This document shows positions 1 through 8,442 of a stretch of 64,000 bases of DNA, piece by piece. Origin of the DNA: Chengkuizengella sp. SCS-71B (GTDB lineage Bacteria; Bacillota; Bacilli; Paenibacillales; KCTC-33759); contig NZ_JAZHSH010000001.1 of the NCBI RefSeq assembly GCF_040100845.1, forward strand, positions 620,001-684,000, read 5' to 3'. A program made the translations under genes and the position numbers. Positions within the stretch are counted from its first letter, which is position 1. Each line of letters opens with the position of its first letter. The notes below the pieces were generated by a model, which was given only the letters and a program-made list of their open reading frames with translations, was not told the DNA's origin and made no database searches.

Positions 1-563
1 ATGCAACACCCGTAACATCTGAGGAAGAAGCGCTTGAGTTTATAGCTAAAATTCGAAAAAAACATTCTGCTGCTACGCATAACTGCTTTGCATATATGGT
101 TGGAGAAAGAGATCAATTTCAGAAACAGTCGGATGATGGAGAGCCAAGTGGAACTGCAGGTAAACCCATTTTGGAAGTAATTAAGAATCAAGATTTGAAA
201 AATATTGCGGTTGTTGTTACAAGATATTATGGTGGAGTTATGCTTGGAGCTGGAGGTCTTATTCGAGCTTATACAGAAGGAGCAGTTGTTGGAATTAAAG
301 CGTCACAACCTATTTACAACAAGCTTCATCAAGAAGTTAACATAGAGGTGGATTATACTTGGCATGGAAAAGTTGAGAATGAATTACGTAATCGTGATAT
401 GATGATAAGGGATATTTTATTTACAGATAAAGTAACGCTTGTATGTTTGCCACTTGCTGCTGAAGCTGAGCAGTTCATAGCAAATATGGTTGATTTTACA
501 CAAGGAAAAGGGAACGTTACTAGAGGTGAACAGTTATATATTGACCATTCTATTCATGAATAA
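1..563 (+). CDS. yigZ: YigZ/IMPACT family protein (5' end outside window)
   Basis: The reading frame is open from base 3, so the start lies upstream of the window. The visible 186 residues carry the IMPACT family core: a THNCFAY segment, a DDGEPSGTAGKPIL block and the VVTRYYGGVMLGAGGLIRAY block. The C-terminal part corresponds to the DUF1949 domain. In other bacteria (YigZ of E. coli, YvyE of Bacillus) the molecular role is not settled; eukaryotic IMPACT proteins act in translational control. The next gene begins 17 bases after the stop and is probably co-transcribed. Family assignment is secure from the motifs, function is not. Confidence 0.93.
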   Translation, partial: ATPVTSEEEALEFIAKIRKKHSAATHNCFAYMVGERDQFQKQSDDGEPSGTAGKPILEVIKNQDLKNIAVVVTRYYGGVMLGAGGLIRAYTEGAVVGIKASQPIYNKLHQEVNIEVDYTWHGKVENELRNRDMMIRDILFTDKVTLVCLPLAAEAEQFIANMVDFTQGKGNVTRGEQLYIDHSIHE

Positions 564-579
564 TAACGAGGGCAAACTT

Positions 580-1767
580 ATGAACTTTCGATTTTGGATA
601 CTCATTGGCATTGTAGCCATATCAGGATTTAATCAAGGATTACTACTTCCTTTAATAGCAATAATTTTTGAAAATGATGGTGTTTCTTCTTCTATTAATG
701 GACTGAACGCAGCAGCTTTATATATTGGAATTTTATTTATTACACCATTTATGGAACCTCAATTAAGGAAATATGGATACAAACCGATTATTATTTTTGG
801 AGGTTTGTTGATTATTATATCCTTGATGTTATTTCCGTTATGGAAAACATTTTGGTTTTGGTTTTTGCTGCGATTCATCATCGGCATTGGAGATCATGCT
901 CTTCATTTTTCAACACAAACGTGGATTACTACAACATCAGAAGCAAATAAACGTGGACGGAATATCTCGATATATGGACTATCCTTTGGAGTTGGATTAG
1001 CAGTAGGACCTTTAATGACACCTCTTGTTCAATTCAGTGAGGCATTACCATTTATGCTGTCTTCATTATTATGTTTTATAACTTGGATGCTGATTTTTAT
1101 ATTAAAAAATGAATTTCCAGAGAAAACGAATGATTCTGATTCATTTAGAGAAATGATGAATCGATTTTCAAAAGCATGGAAGTATGGTTGGGTAGCAATT
1201 CTACCTCCTCTTGGATACGGCTTTTTAGAGGCTTCGTTAAATGGGAGTTTTCCAGTGTATGGACTACGTATTGGATTTAATATAGAAAATATATCACTTC
1301 TGCTTTTTGCATTTGCTTTGGGTGCGATTGTTTTTCAGCTTCCCTTAGGTATGATAAGCGACAAAGTTGGTAGAAGAAATGTACTAATTACGATTTTACT
1401 ACTAGGGATGATTAGCTTTTTATTTGCTAGTTTACTAGAGCATTCATTATTGGCTCTAACGATTTGTTTGTTTATCGCAGGAATGGTTGTTGGCTCAACA
1501 TTTTCACTAGGGATTAGTTATATGACTGATTTATTGCCTAAAAATTTATTGCCAGCAGGGAACTTGTTATGTGGTGTAGCGTATAGTGTAGGCAGCTTAG
1601 CAGGACCTTATTTTGGTGGCATTGTAATACAATACTTTAGTTCAATCAGCTTTTTTCACATCGTCGCCATTGTTTTGTTTTTATTATTGATTGCGGTCAT
1701 ATCTTTCAGAGAGAAGTCTACTAAATCTGATCAGCTTATTTATAAAAATACCGTGAACAATTCCTGA
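580..1767 (+). CDS. MFS transporter, substrate unknown
   Basis: A 395-residue, strongly hydrophobic protein with about twelve membrane segments. A central loop near residues 180-200 (FPEKTNDSDSF) separates the two six-helix halves. The second half has a typical MFS loop, QLPLGMISDKVGRRN. I chose the ATG at 580 because GAGGG lies seven bases upstream; the frame is open back to 490, but that would overlap the preceding gene by 74 bases. It resembles the YfkF/SetA-like drug or sugar efflux group in general layout, but no substrate-specific feature is visible. Likely in one transcript with the YigZ-family gene. Confidence 0.85.
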   Translation: MNFRFWILIGIVAISGFNQGLLLPLIAIIFENDGVSSSINGLNAAALYIGILFITPFMEPQLRKYGYKPIIIFGGLLIIISLMLFPLWKTFWFWFLLRFIIGIGDHALHFSTQTWITTTSEANKRGRNISIYGLSFGVGLAVGPLMTPLVQFSEALPFMLSSLLCFITWMLIFILKNEFPEKTNDSDSFREMMNRFSKAWKYGWVAILPPLGYGFLEASLNGSFPVYGLRIGFNIENISLLLFAFALGAIVFQLPLGMISDKVGRRNVLITILLLGMISFLFASLLEHSLLALTICLFIAGMVVGSTFSLGISYMTDLLPKNLLPAGNLLCGVAYSVGSLAGPYFGGIVIQYFSSISFFHIVAIVLFLLLIAVISFREKSTKSDQLIYKNTVNNS

Positions 1768-1853
1768 TTTTATTTTCAATATATTTCAATTTTTTATCAT
1801 ATTTTTCATATACAGCCACTATAAGTTACTGTATACTATAAATAAAAACATGT

Positions 1854-1867
1854 TGTAAGCGATTTCA
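1854..1867 (+). promoter_or_regulatory. Catabolite-responsive element (cre) 1
   Basis: TGTAAGCGATTTCA matches the Bacillus CcpA consensus TGWAANCGNTNWCA at every defined position. It lies about 140 bases before the glucanase start, just downstream of a TATACTAT sequence that could be a -10 box, where CcpA would repress. Confidence 0.75.
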
Positions 1868-1953
1868 ATTTAAGCAATTGCGATTACTTTAGTTATTGAG
1901 AAACCTACTAAGAATTTGAAAAGAAAGAGGTGAATAAAGTTTTAACACTATTT

Positions 1954-1967
1954 TGAAATCGATTTCA
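1954..1967 (+). promoter_or_regulatory. Catabolite-responsive element (cre) 2, perfect palindrome
   Basis: TGAAATCGATTTCA fits the same cre consensus and is also a perfect 14-base palindrome. It sits 40 bases before the glucanase ribosome site. A dedicated LacI-family sugar regulator could bind the same shape. No such gene is visible nearby, so CcpA is the simplest candidate. Confidence 0.75.
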
Positions 1968-2007
1968 ATTAAAGTGGTTAAAATCAAATTTTTTGGGAGG
2001 TATACAT

Positions 2008-5000
2008 TTGAAAAAGTTAAGTATGATTTTATTGTCATTATCCCTTATTTTTGTTGTTTTTCCATTAACATCTTTAGGTTTTAATGGTGAAGTGAATGTA
2101 GGTCAGGGGAGTTATTCTGAAGTCCTACCTCCAGGTGCAACGAACATACAATCAGCGATATATAAAACTTCGAATGTTACGGGACCAATGCCAACAAACG
2201 ACTGGTGGAGCTCGACTGCTTTTCAAGCTTACTCCGAAAGACAATACCCGCATCCATTAGCTGTATGGAATCAATCAAATGGTCTAAGAATTTTTAACCC
2301 ATCCCCAGAAATTGAAGGTTTAAATGGTTTTATCAAAGGCTGGATGGGAGAAACAGATGGGAATGATTTTACAGTTGGACATAGTAATGTTGGTGCGTTC
2401 CCAGATACCAAAGTAGATAGTTACAGTGATTGGTTTGTCACTAATTTATTTGCAAGTGGTTCCAATACGATGAAAGTAACTTATGGTCATGGATCTCCGT
2501 ATGTTTATTTTACTTACTCAGGTGGAAACCCTAGATTAACGTTTCCTGGAACTCCATCAGTATGGTCTGGAAATACTAACAGCCCTGTCTTAGGGATTAC
2601 GATCAATAATAGACACTATGCTTTATTTGGACCTTCAGGATCTACTTGGTCAGGGATCGGAAGTTCTACATTGACCAATAATTTAAATGGAAACGATTAC
2701 TTCTCTATTGCCGCGCTTCCAGACAATTCAGTATCAACACTAAATAAATTTACTCAGTACGCGTATTCTCATGTTACAGATACATTGGTATCTTGGTCTT
2801 ACAATGAAAATACGAGTCAGGTAACAACAACTTACACATATACTACAGTTCAAAAACAAGGGTCTCAAACAGGTACGATCTTTGCTCTATATCCTCATCA
2901 ATGGAAAAATACTTCAAAATCATTATTAAGTTATACTTATGATTCAGTTCGTGGCATGATGAAGGTGGCAGAAGGGAACTCATTCCAAACGAATATGACG
3001 TTTACTGGAGTGATACCTGCTATTCCTGATTTAGGAACCTATGATATGTCTGTTTTAGCTGGATATGTAAATGAGGCTGAAGATGAAGTATATTCTGGTC
3101 TTATAGATACGTATTGGGTAGGAAAACGCTTAGGTAAAATCACTACCTTAGCGACGATAGCAGATCAAGTAGGGGATACTACCGCAGCAAATAAGTTTAG
3201 AAATGAGATTAAAGATAGATTAGAAGATTGGTTTAAAGCTAGTGAACCTGGTGGAAATTTAGGCAGTACAGAAGTGTTTTATTATAACGATAATTGGGGT
3301 ACAATGTTTGGTTATCCAGATAGTTATGGATCTGTAACGGATTTAAACGATCATCATTTTCATTACGGTTATTTTATTCGTTCTGCTGCAGAAATTGCAA
3401 GGTTGGATTCAAACTGGTCATCAACATCCAATTGGGGAGGTATGGTAGATTTATTAATTCGTGATATCGCAAGTGATGATCGGAACGATAACATGTTTCC
3501 TTTCTTAAGAAATTTTGATATTTACGCGGGACATTCTTGGGCTTCGGGTAATGCCAACTTTGGAGATGGTAATAATAACGAATCTTCTTCGGAGGGCATG
3601 AACGCTTGGACAGGAATGATTTTATGGGGTGAAGCTACAGGTGATACGGCACTCCGTGATTTAGGGATTTACCTCTATACAACGGAAATGAATGCGATTA
3701 ATGAATACTGGTTTGATGTGACAGGTCAAAATCATCATGCTGGCTTTAATCGAGAGACAGCGAGTATGTTATGGGGAGGAAAAACCGTTGGTGATGGTGT
3801 TTGGTGGACTGGGAACCCTGAAGAAATCCATGGCATCAACTGGCTCCCATTCCAATCTGGATCTTTATATTTAACGCAATTCCCGGCCTATACAGAATTG
3901 AACTACAATGCGTTGATTAATGAAAACGGGGGAACAAATTGGGATGCTTGGGAAGATCTCATTTGGATGTATCGAGCGATAGAAGACCCAGCCGATGCAT
4001 TAAGTCAATACAATGCCAGAGCGAATGTCTTTACTCCAGAAGCAGGGAATTCTAAAGCCAATACTTATCATTGGATTCATAATTTAAATGCAATTGGTAC
4101 AGTAGATACTTCTATAACAGCAGATTATCCTTTGTACGCTGTGTTTAAAAAAGGAAGTACAATGACGTATATTGCTTATAATATGTCTAATAGTGTGAAA
4201 ACCGTAAACTTCTCAGATGGGACTTCCATCGTTGTTCAACCAAATAGCTTTAATATTGGCAATGGGCAAGCTGATACTACACCTCCAAGTCAACCAACGA
4301 ATGTTATCGTTACCACAACCACTTCAAGCAGTATAAGTTTATCTTGGAATGCTTCAACAGATAATGTTGGTGTAACAGGATACGATGTGTATCGAGATGG
4401 CAGCTTAGTAGGAACATCAGTCACTACAAGTTATACTGATAATGGTTTAACAGCCAATACGACATATAGTTATACAGTGATTGCAAAGGACGGAGCTGGA
4501 AACTCCTCTACTGCAAGTAGTGCTGTTCAAGGTACAACAGATCAATCAAATGATCAGACCCCTCCAAGTCAACCAGGAAATGTAGTAGTCACAGGTACAA
4601 CATCAGATAGTGTCAGTTTATCTTGGAGTGCATCCACAGATAATGAAGGAGTAATAGGTTATGAAGTATATCGAGATGGCAGCTTAGCAGGAACATCATC
4701 TACAACGAGTTATACTGATAATGGTTTAACAGCCAATACGACATATAGTTATACAGTTATTGCAAAGGATGCAGCAGGAAACTCCTCTACTGCTAGTAGT
4801 GCTGTTCAAGCAACAACTAGTAATGCTGGATCTGGAAACGTCATTGTTGAGAACGATTACACAATTGAAATGGTGGAAACAAACGCTAATACAGCTTTAT
4901 TTAAATTCACTCCAACATCAGGAACATCCAGTTTTGTTGATTTGCATTATAAAGTGAACAATGGTGGACAAATCAATGTAGGGACAGTTAATAATGGTGG

Positions 5001-5694
5001 GGTATGGGAGTATTCTATTACAGGGCTGAATCAAGGAGATGTTATTGACTTCTGGTACACTTATACCATTGGTATGCCAGCATATAATTCACCTCATTAT
5101 CAATTTACATTTGGTTTTGGAGGTGGGGGTCAGCCAGACACAACACCTCCTACAACACCATCATTAAACTCAACGGGTCAATCAGATACAACAGTAGATC
5201 TATCTTGGTCTGCATCAACGGATAATGTTGGAGTTACAGGATATAAGGTATATCGGGATGGATCAGAAGTAGGTTCAACATCTTCAACTTCATTCCAAGA
5301 TACAGGACTTTCTTCTTCAACCTCGTATAATTACACTGTGATAGCTTTGGATGCTGCAGGAAATGAATCAGCATCAAGTAATACAGTAACAGTAACAACG
5401 GACGCTCCATCTGGAAATACGATTATTGTTACAGATAATTATACAATTGAAATACAAAGCTTAAACTCAACAAGTGCACTGTTTAAGTTTACACCAAATG
5501 CTGGATCTAACTTTGTAGACTTACATTATACTGTGGATAATGGGGTCCAACTTAATGTTGCGACTTCTAACAATGGCGGTACTTGGGAGTACACAGTGAA
5601 TGGCTTAAACGCTGGCAGTCACGTAAACTTTTTCTATACATTTACCATTGGAACTCCAGCATATGATACTCCGCATTATGGATATGATCATTAA
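2008..5694 (+). CDS. Secreted modular endo-1,3-beta-glucanase (GH81-fn3-fn3-CBM56-fn3-CBM56)
   Basis: This 1228-residue exported enzyme should cleave laminarin or fungal beta-1,3-glucan. The start is TTG at 2008, seven bases after GGGAGG. Residues 1-25 form a signal peptide. Residues about 30-740 are a GH81 catalytic domain: the NDHHFHYGYF motif places the probable general acid at Asp448, and NNESSSEGMNAW carries the paired glutamates Glu525 and Glu529 spaced as in characterised GH81 enzymes. Then come fn3 (about 756-845), fn3 (849-940), a CBM56-like glucan-binding module (946-1037), fn3 (1044-1131) and a second CBM56 (1138-1228). The first two fn3 modules share long identical DNA stretches, so they are recent duplicates. 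Two cre sites upstream indicate glucose repression. Confidence 0.93.
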   Translation: MKKLSMILLSLSLIFVVFPLTSLGFNGEVNVGQGSYSEVLPPGATNIQSAIYKTSNVTGPMPTNDWWSSTAFQAYSERQYPHPLAVWNQSNGLRIFNPSPEIEGLNGFIKGWMGETDGNDFTVGHSNVGAFPDTKVDSYSDWFVTNLFASGSNTMKVTYGHGSPYVYFTYSGGNPRLTFPGTPSVWSGNTNSPVLGITINNRHYALFGPSGSTWSGIGSSTLTNNLNGNDYFSIAALPDNSVSTLNKFTQYAYSHVTDTLVSWSYNENTSQVTTTYTYTTVQKQGSQTGTIFALYPHQWKNTSKSLLSYTYDSVRGMMKVAEGNSFQTNMTFTGVIPAIPDLGTYDMSVLAGYVNEAEDEVYSGLIDTYWVGKRLGKITTLATIADQVGDTTAANKFRNEIKDRLEDWFKASEPGGNLGSTEVFYYNDNWGTMFGYPDSYGSVTDLNDHHFHYGYFIRSAAEIARLDSNWSSTSNWGGMVDLLIRDIASDDRNDNMFPFLRNFDIYAGHSWASGNANFGDGNNNESSSEGMNAWTGMILWGEATGDTALRDLGIYLYTTEMNAINEYWFDVTGQNHHAGFNRETASMLWGGKTVGDGVWWTGNPEEIHGINWLPFQSGSLYLTQFPAYTELNYNALINENGGTNWDAWEDLIWMYRAIEDPADALSQYNARANVFTPEAGNSKANTYHWIHNLNAIGTVDTSITADYPLYAVFKKGSTMTYIAYNMSNSVKTVNFSDGTSIVVQPNSFNIGNGQADTTPPSQPTNVIVTTTTSSSISLSWNASTDNVGVTGYDVYRDGSLVGTSVTTSYTDNGLTANTTYSYTVIAKDGAGNSSTASSAVQGTTDQSNDQTPPSQPGNVVVTGTTSDSVSLSWSASTDNEGVIGYEVYRDGSLAGTSSTTSYTDNGLTANTTYSYTVIAKDAAGNSSTASSAVQATTSNAGSGNVIVENDYTIEMVETNANTALFKFTPTSGTSSFVDLHYKVNNGGQINVGTVNNGGVWEYSITGLNQGDVIDFWYTYTIGMPAYNSPHYQFTFGFGGGGQPDTTPPTTPSLNSTGQSDTTVDLSWSASTDNVGVTGYKVYRDGSEVGSTSSTSFQDTGLSSSTSYNYTVIALDAAGNESASSNTVTVTTDAPSGNTIIVTDNYTIEIQSLNSTSALFKFTPNAGSNFVDLHYTVDNGVQLNVATSNNGGTWEYTVNGLNAGSHVNFFYTFTIGTPAYDTPHYGYDH

Positions 5695-5763
5695 ACTGGG
5701 GACTGAATTTATTATTATGCAACAGGAGTGGATGATGTAGCTAAGCTATTAAAAAATACACCT

Positions 5764-5830
5764 CCAATTGTTAGTCCAGTGTCTAACAATTGGGGTGCAC
5801 TTCATTACATGAAGATTTTTCTTTTTTCTT
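5764..5830 (+). terminator. Double hairpin after the glucanase gene
   Basis: A perfect 11-bp stem (CCAATTGTTAG with CTAACAATTGG, 5764-5793) is followed by a 5-bp stem CTTCA/TGAAG (5800-5814) that runs into ATTTTTCTTTTTTC. The second hairpin with its T-rich tail looks like the working terminator. Confidence 0.65.
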
Positions 5831-5907
5831 AATCTCTTGAACTGAGTATTGTAAGTTGTGCTAAGACATATAACTTATTTTCCTATTATATCTTTTGCAT
5901 TAAGACG

Positions 5908-5989
5908 CCCACCTCTATAGGTGGGATCTTTTAATCAGGTGGAGTAGAGTCTCCATCTGATTCCACGACGTTTAAACTTTGTTTAAACG
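5908..5989. repeat. Three consecutive hairpins
   Basis: Three inverted repeats follow one another: CCCACC/GGTGGG (5908-5925), ATCAGGTGGAG with CTCCATCTGAT (5934-5961) and CGTTTAAAC/GTTTAAACG (5969-5989). They lie directly downstream, in its reading direction, of the small minus-strand gene at 5993-6154. They may end its transcript, or be the end of a lost IS200/IS605-like element; no transposase remains. Confidence 0.5.
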
Positions 5990-5992
5990 AAT

Positions 5993-6154
5993 TCACTGCA
6001 ATCCTGCTTTTTCCATGGCTTGATCCCAATTAGGAAAGTAGTAGAGGGCGTTTTTCATTAAATCGGGATGCGCTTTTTTTACACTTTTTTTGGCTAATGT
6101 TTCACCATTGTTGTGTAATTGCACAATTTGAGTAAGCACTTCCTCAGGACTCAT
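5993..6154 (-). CDS. 53-residue protein with a single HNH-associated-repeat-like motif
   Basis: ATG at 6154 follows GGAGG at six bases, a strong initiation signal. The protein begins MSPEEVLTQIVQLHNNG and ends ALYYFPNWDQAMEKAGLQ. The end matches the pattern (aromatic, W-x-x-A-x-x-x-A-G) of the short helical repeat that accompanies HNH homing endonucleases (HNH_repeat, a DNA-contacting module). Here it stands alone with no nuclease domain. It could be a small DNA-binding protein or the last piece of a lost endonuclease. Reading frame and start are well supported; family by pattern only. Confidence 0.6.
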   Translation of the reverse strand: MSPEEVLTQIVQLHNNGETLAKKSVKKAHPDLMKNALYYFPNWDQAMEKAGLQ

Positions 6155-6282
6155 ATTTGCCTCCAATATCTACTTCACATCCTTTTATCATTTTTTACGT
6201 TATGTTACCATCATTTCTAAATGGCTCAATAAATATTCAAGTATTTTTTGAACATCATATAATCGTAAAAAACTAGATTAAA

Positions 6283-6308
6283 AACAGGTACTATTTCAGT
6301 GACCTGTT
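6283..6308 (-). terminator. rlmCD terminator
   Basis: Read on the minus strand, AACAGGT and ACCTGTT form a 7-bp stem followed by TTTTTAATC, just past the rlmCD stop codon. Confidence 0.7.
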
Positions 6309-6314
6309 AATATT

Positions 6315-7715
6315 TTATTTTTTGATAAACACAGCTACACTTTCAATTTGAGATGTGTTCGGAAACATATCTACTGGCTGAATCCATTTGAGATGGTAAC
6401 CATTCCTTAATAGGTATGAGCTATCTTTTGCCAAAGTTGATGGGTTACAAGAAACATAAATGAATTTTTTTGTTTTAGCTCTTACTACTGACTGGAGTAG
6501 TTTATAGTCACATCCAGCACGAGGAGGATCAACAACAATCACATCAGGGCGAAATCCTTGATTCATCCATTTAGGCAGTAAGTTTTCAGATTTTCCTGCA
6601 TAAAATTGTACGTTATCAATTCCACTTAGCTTTGCATTTTTTTTAGCATCATTGATGGCTTCAGGAATTTCTTCAATCCCACGAACCTCTTTTACATAAG
6701 GAGCTAACCATAAACTAATAGTTCCTGTGCCGCAATAAGCATCCACAATTTTTTCATGTCCTCTGATATCAACGGCTTTTTTCACTGTGTTGTATAGTTT
6801 AATTGTTTGCTCAGGATTCAATTGGAAAAATGCTCTTGGTGATAATGAGAAATTTACATTTCCTAATGATTCTTTGATTTGTCTTCTTCCCCAAAGGATA
6901 TTTGTTTTTTTGCCAAAAATAATGGACGTTTTTGCAGAATTAATGTTTTGAGCTATCGTTGAAACTTCTGGAATATTTTCTCGAATTAAATCGATAAGTT
7001 GATCCATTTTAGGTACTTGTTCTTTTATTGTCACTAAAGTTAGTTGATTTTCATTGGATTTAAAACCTGTACGTACAACAATTGTTTTTAAAATCCCTTT
7101 ATTATTCTTTTCATCATAAATAGGAATCCGCAGCTCTTGTACTATTTTTTTGGTTTTTTCAATAATGTGATTGATCGTTGGATGATGAATAGGACATCCA
7201 GAGATATCAACTAACTTATGTGATCTTGCAGAATAAAGTCCAGTTTGCACAGAGCCTTTATGAAATCCTACCTGATACTGTGCTTTATTTCTATAACCCC
7301 AAGGGTCGTCCATTCCAATTACAGGTCGAATATTTATTTTGGTTTTATCTGTATAACGATTAAAAGATTCTCGAATGATATCCTCTTTTACACGCAACTG
7401 TTCTTTGTAGTCTAAATGCTGAAGCTGACAACCTCCACATTCTTCATAAATGGAACAATGAGGTTTCACACGATGTTCTGATTCTTGCTCAATTTCTACT
7501 AATTCTGCTCTGATAAAGTTGGGTTGAATTTGTACTACTTTGGCTTTAACTACTTCATTGGGAAGAGCTCCTTCAACAAAAACCGCCTTCCGTTTGTAAT
7601 ACCCTACACCTTCACCATTAATACCGATCTTTTTTATAGTTACAACAAGCAGCTCACCTGTTTTTAACTCTTGAGCTGCAGAGGTTGTAATGTGTTTTTT
7701 CTTATTTTTCTCCAT
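6315..7715 (-). CDS. rlmCD: 23S rRNA (uracil-C5)-methyltransferase RlmCD/RlmD (TrmA family)
   Basis: A 466-residue SAM-dependent RNA methyltransferase. An N-terminal TRAM domain covers about residues 18-75. Cys87, Cys93 and Cys96 (CSIYEECGGC) plus the later SGCPIHH cysteine form the 4Fe-4S cluster site of this family. The SAM-binding motif is VDAYCGTGTISLWL, and DPPRAGCD and YVSCNPSTLAKD carry the catalytic region, with the nucleophile Cys in the last motif. In Bacillus the YefA homologue modifies U747 and U1939. I place the start at 7715, where GGAGAG lies seven bases upstream, rather than at 7730, which has no ribosome site. Confidence 0.93.
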   Translation of the reverse strand: MEKNKKKHITTSAAQELKTGELLVVTIKKIGINGEGVGYYKRKAVFVEGALPNEVVKAKVVQIQPNFIRAELVEIEQESEHRVKPHCSIYEECGGCQLQHLDYKEQLRVKEDIIRESFNRYTDKTKINIRPVIGMDDPWGYRNKAQYQVGFHKGSVQTGLYSARSHKLVDISGCPIHHPTINHIIEKTKKIVQELRIPIYDEKNNKGILKTIVVRTGFKSNENQLTLVTIKEQVPKMDQLIDLIRENIPEVSTIAQNINSAKTSIIFGKKTNILWGRRQIKESLGNVNFSLSPRAFFQLNPEQTIKLYNTVKKAVDIRGHEKIVDAYCGTGTISLWLAPYVKEVRGIEEIPEAINDAKKNAKLSGIDNVQFYAGKSENLLPKWMNQGFRPDVIVVDPPRAGCDYKLLQSVVRAKTKKFIYVSCNPSTLAKDSSYLLRNGYHLKWIQPVDMFPNTSQIESVAVFIKK

Positions 7716-7870
7716 GACGATTCTCTCCATTTTTACACTGTATTTGAAATTTAAATTGTTTGTAAATTTATTGTTGATTCTGTTTTACATCATAACAATG
7801 ATGGAGTGGAAAAACAATGGAGAGGAGGTTAATTTGAATCTACAACCTAAGGTGAAATGTAAATTTTATT

Positions 7871-8188
7871 TTAATCATATATAAAAATTTGCTTATGTTT
7901 AGAAGAAAATATATACTTTATACTTTTTATCTTCCAATTTTCATATTCATTTTTCAGATTTATTGAACTTTTTACTTTAATATAAACTTCCTCATCCTTA
8001 TTTGGATAATACAATCTTAATGGAACCTCAACCTGATATCCGATCATGTTCTCTTCTATATCTTCAAAATATTGTTCAATTTTGATATTGCCGTCTACTT
8101 TCATATTAAATTGTTGTGTTGAAGCAGATTTTTTCCATTTGGCAAAAACGAAATGACCTTCATTGCTAAATAATAAACATAAAACAAA
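7871..8188 (-). pseudogene. Unrecognised gene fragment
   Basis: The frame is open from 8188 to the stop at 7871 and reads as real protein (for example YQVEVPLRLYYPNKDEEV and FVFAKWKKSASTQQF). The only ATG, at 8104, has no ribosome site and lies inside the similar-looking stretch. The upstream end falls within the 19-bp inverted repeat at 8181-8226. I read it as the C-terminal remnant of a gene whose start was lost, though a short expressed protein from 8104 (77 residues) is possible. The family is not recognised. The rest of the gap to the rlmCD start holds only a weak 16-codon frame behind GGAGG at 7825. Confidence 0.4.
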
Positions 8189-8226
8189 TCATCACTCCTA
8201 TTTTTAAAGGAGTGATGATTTGTTTT
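8181..8226. terminator. Perfect 19-bp inverted repeat, probably a bidirectional terminator
   Basis: Bases 8181-8199 and 8208-8226 (AGGAGTGATGATTTGTTTT) are exact reverse complements around an 8-base loop. The T-rich outer ends on both sides fit a terminator working in both directions. Confidence 0.6.
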
Positions 8227-8266
8227 CAAAAGATATAAAACCTATTACTGTCGTTAAAAAAACAAG

Positions 8267-8295
8267 AGTCCGTTATTTCCCTGTTATAACGGACT
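8267..8295. repeat. 10-bp inverted repeat
   Basis: AGTCCGTTAT (8267-8276) pairs exactly with ATAACGGACT (8286-8295) across a 9-base loop. No T-run follows on either side. Role unknown. The remaining bases up to 8442 are AT-rich and show no gene. Confidence 0.5.
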
Positions 8296-8442
8296 GTTGC
8301 CATGTGAAATAAGTACATTTAATATTTGGTAGAATAGATGTATAATGTACCATTTTTTAACAACATTACCAATATAACATAGTTTATACACTTGTGTAAA
8401 TAATATTTGTGTGTCAATTAAGTGAAGACTTTACTTAAGATA

